Source: Acidobacteriota bacterium
GTDB lineage: Bacteria > Acidobacteriota > Terriglobia > Bryobacterales > Bryobacteraceae
Direction: 5' to 3'
Assembly: GCA_003223065.1 (NCBI GenBank)
Contig: QHXU01000081.1
Span: forward strand, 17,522-24,205
DNA length: 6,684 nucleotides
Shown here: in pieces, positions 5,193 to 6,684 of the stretch
Position numbering within the stretch: position 1 is the stretch's first letter
Layout: every line of letters starts with the position of its first letter
Program-made: the position numbers and the translations under genes
Notes under the pieces: generated by a model
Seen by the model: the letters and a program-made list of their open reading frames with translations, nothing else
What the model was told of the DNA's origin: nothing
Database searches by the model: none

Positions 5193-6684
5193 ATGTTTCT
5201 CGCGTATCGCTGCCTTGTGCTCGCGACTCTCCTGGGTGGCGCCTTATGGGCGCAGACCGGCTCCGGTGTTGTCAAGGGGACGGTAACGGATTCTTCGAAG
5301 GCCGTCATCCCCAGCGCCAAACTCGTCCTCACCAATCAGGAGACGAACATTTCCCGCCAGGCGACGAGTTCGCCCGAAGGAACTTATTATTTCGGCGAGA
5401 TTCCGCCGGCGCCTTACACGCTCCTGATCGAACATTCAGGCTTTAAGAAATGGTCCGGCACGCTTCAGGTGCAAGTCGGCCAAACAGTAGTGGTCGATCC
5501 GGAGCTCGAAGTCGGAAGCGTGGAGAACACAGTGCAAGTCGCGGACGTTGCGCCGGTAATCACGACCGAAGGCATGCAGGTATCGGATGTCAAGGACGCG
5601 CTGCGCATTCACCAGCTTCCTTTAAACGGCCGCTCGGTAAGCAACCTGTTCAACCTGACGCCCGGCGTCGAGGGTGGCGGGGCGCCGCGTACCAACGGCA
5701 TGAAGGTGGGTTCGACGGACATGCTGGTTGACGGTGTGTCGATCGTCGACCGGTTCGGCGGAGGTATCGCGCGCGTTCAGCCGGGACTGGACACGGTGCA
5801 GGAGTTCCGGATCGAGACCAGCGGGTCCAGCGCGAGGTACTCGCGGCCGGCAACGATCACGCTGGTGACCAAGAGCGGCACCAATCAGATCCACGGCAGC
5901 GTATTCGAGACATTCCGCAACAACGCATCCGGATTGCGAGCGCGGCAGCGACAGGACGGCAACACCTCGGCCAAGCTGATTCGCAACGAATTCGGCGCCT
6001 CGGCGGGAGGCCCCGTGTTTCTGCCGAAGCTCTACAGCGGGCGCAACAAGACGTTCTGGTTCGTCTCCTACGAGGGCCAGCGGCTGCGTCAAAACACATT
6101 CGACGAGGACTATGTTCCGACGCCGGCCATGTTCAAAGGCGATTTCAGCCAGGTGTTTGATAACAATAGCGTCCAGACCAACATCTATGATCCGCTGACC
6201 ACCGATGCCAAGGGGTTACGCATGCCGTTTCCCGGCAACGTGATTCCAACGAACCAAATCAGCGCTTTCTACGGGGTGATCCAGTCGATCACACACCCGC
6301 CGACCAGCCCGACCAATCCGTTCCAGGGGCCGAACCTGGATGTGTTCTATCCGAACGTATCCAACTTCGACACGGTGACGGCGAAGGGCGACCATCGGTT
6401 TTCGGAGCAGGACAGCCTCTCGGTTCGTTTTACCCGGGGCAAGACGAATACGGCGCTGCTAGGCGGACGGTTCGGATCGCCCGCTGCTGGGCTGACGAAC
6501 GGCTTTGGCACGGGCGCTACCGACAGCGTGGATTATACGGAGGCGGTCAGCGAGACTCACGTGTTCTCGCCACGGCTGCTGAACGAACTGCTATTGACGA
6601 ACAACATCAACCCGAATCACCAGGGAACGCTCGCGGACTCCACAGCGTGGGCCACTAAGTTAGGCTTGCCTAACCCATTCGGAA
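5193..6684 (+). CDS. Oar-like TonB-dependent outer-membrane receptor, 5' part
   Basis: The reading frame is open to the right edge, giving 497 residues of a protein whose family usually exceeds 1000. Residues 1-20 are a signal peptide (LWA, then QTG). Residues about 24-103 form a carboxypeptidase-regulatory-like beta-sandwich (GVVKGTVTDSSKAVIPSAKL, EGTYYFGEIPPAPYTLLIE, GFKKW). The plug follows at about 115-245: QLPLNGRSVSNLFNLTPGV (141-159), MLVDGVSIVD (177-186), VQEFRIETSGSSARYSRP (202-219), TLVTKSGTNQIHGSVFE (223-239). The barrel starts about 265 with RNEFGASAGGPVFLP and KTFWFVSYEGQR. It acts in the outer membrane, taking up a ligand with energy from TonB. GH20 next door hints at a glycan or amino sugar (inference). 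I chose ATG at 5193 for its GGGAG and a compact signal peptide. An in-frame ATG at 5169, just after a TAA, would add eight polar residues. Confidence 0.92.
   Translation, partial: MFLAYRCLVLATLLGGALWAQTGSGVVKGTVTDSSKAVIPSAKLVLTNQETNISRQATSSPEGTYYFGEIPPAPYTLLIEHSGFKKWSGTLQVQVGQTVVVDPELEVGSVENTVQVADVAPVITTEGMQVSDVKDALRIHQLPLNGRSVSNLFNLTPGVEGGGAPRTNGMKVGSTDMLVDGVSIVDRFGGGIARVQPGLDTVQEFRIETSGSSARYSRPATITLVTKSGTNQIHGSVFETFRNNASGLRARQRQDGNTSAKLIRNEFGASAGGPVFLPKLYSGRNKTFWFVSYEGQRLRQNTFDEDYVPTPAMFKGDFSQVFDNNSVQTNIYDPLTTDAKGLRMPFPGNVIPTNQISAFYGVIQSITHPPTSPTNPFQGPNLDVFYPNVSNFDTVTAKGDHRFSEQDSLSVRFTRGKTNTALLGGRFGSPAAGLTNGFGTGATDSVDYTEAVSETHVFSPRLLNELLLTNNINPNHQGTLADSTAWATKLGLPNPFG

Noticed and set aside
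5622..6092. 156-residue minus-strand open frame inside the receptor gene
   Set aside because: The plus-strand frame encodes the plug and barrel motifs of a TonB receptor, and the antisense frame encodes nothing recognisable.
1..6684. CRISPR array, tRNA, rRNA, transposase or phage genes, toxin-antitoxin or defence modules
   Set aside because: None of the frames or repeats read on either strand supports any of these.

Overview
The window looks like a chromosomal segment from an Acidobacteriota bacterium, most likely a Solibacter/Bryobacter-type soil lineage. This is inferred from its content. It holds an Oar-like TonB-dependent receptor with an N-terminal carboxypeptidase-regulatory-like domain, a tandem pair of DUF6644-type membrane proteins, and two secreted proteins of the 'DGHPxLxGIW ... 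RWEGxxLVVD' kind that are abundant and mostly unnamed in that phylum. Base composition is GC-rich, most genes have recognisable Shine-Dalgarno sequences, and nearly every gene product carries an export signal or membrane segments.

Layout. (1) Bases 1-600, minus strand: a secreted 'DGHPNLNGIW' protein that stops at a conserved internal motif and looks C-terminally truncated. (2) Bases 601-780: a divergent intergenic region with a good sigma70-type promoter for the leftward gene and a short tandem repeat. (3) Bases 781-1776, plus strand: a full-length paralogue of the first protein. (4) Bases 1777-2265 and 2274-2750, minus strand: two related four-helix membrane proteins (DUF6644-like), closely spaced and probably translationally coupled. 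Their last stop codon abuts the stop codon of the convergent secreted-protein gene with no base between. (5) Bases 2821-5139, minus strand: a 772-residue secreted GH20-type beta-N-acetylhexosaminidase, probably the first gene of the leftward operon GH20 - DUF6644 - DUF6644. (6) Bases 5193-6684, plus strand: the first 497 residues of a TonB-dependent receptor, divergent from the GH20 gene and running off the right edge.

Working together (inference): the divergent hexosaminidase and outer-membrane receptor could form a small amino-sugar glycan scavenging unit, with the enzyme releasing sugars in the periplasm or outside the cell and the receptor importing them. The role of the two membrane proteins and of the two secreted DGHP proteins is unknown. 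I saw no mobile element, CRISPR array, tRNA or rRNA. The region is mostly ordinary accessory metabolism. The points most worth checking are the truncated DGHP gene, the conserved histidines in the DUF6644 pair, the divergent GH20 enzyme with its helical C-terminal extension, and the tightly packed regulatory sequences.
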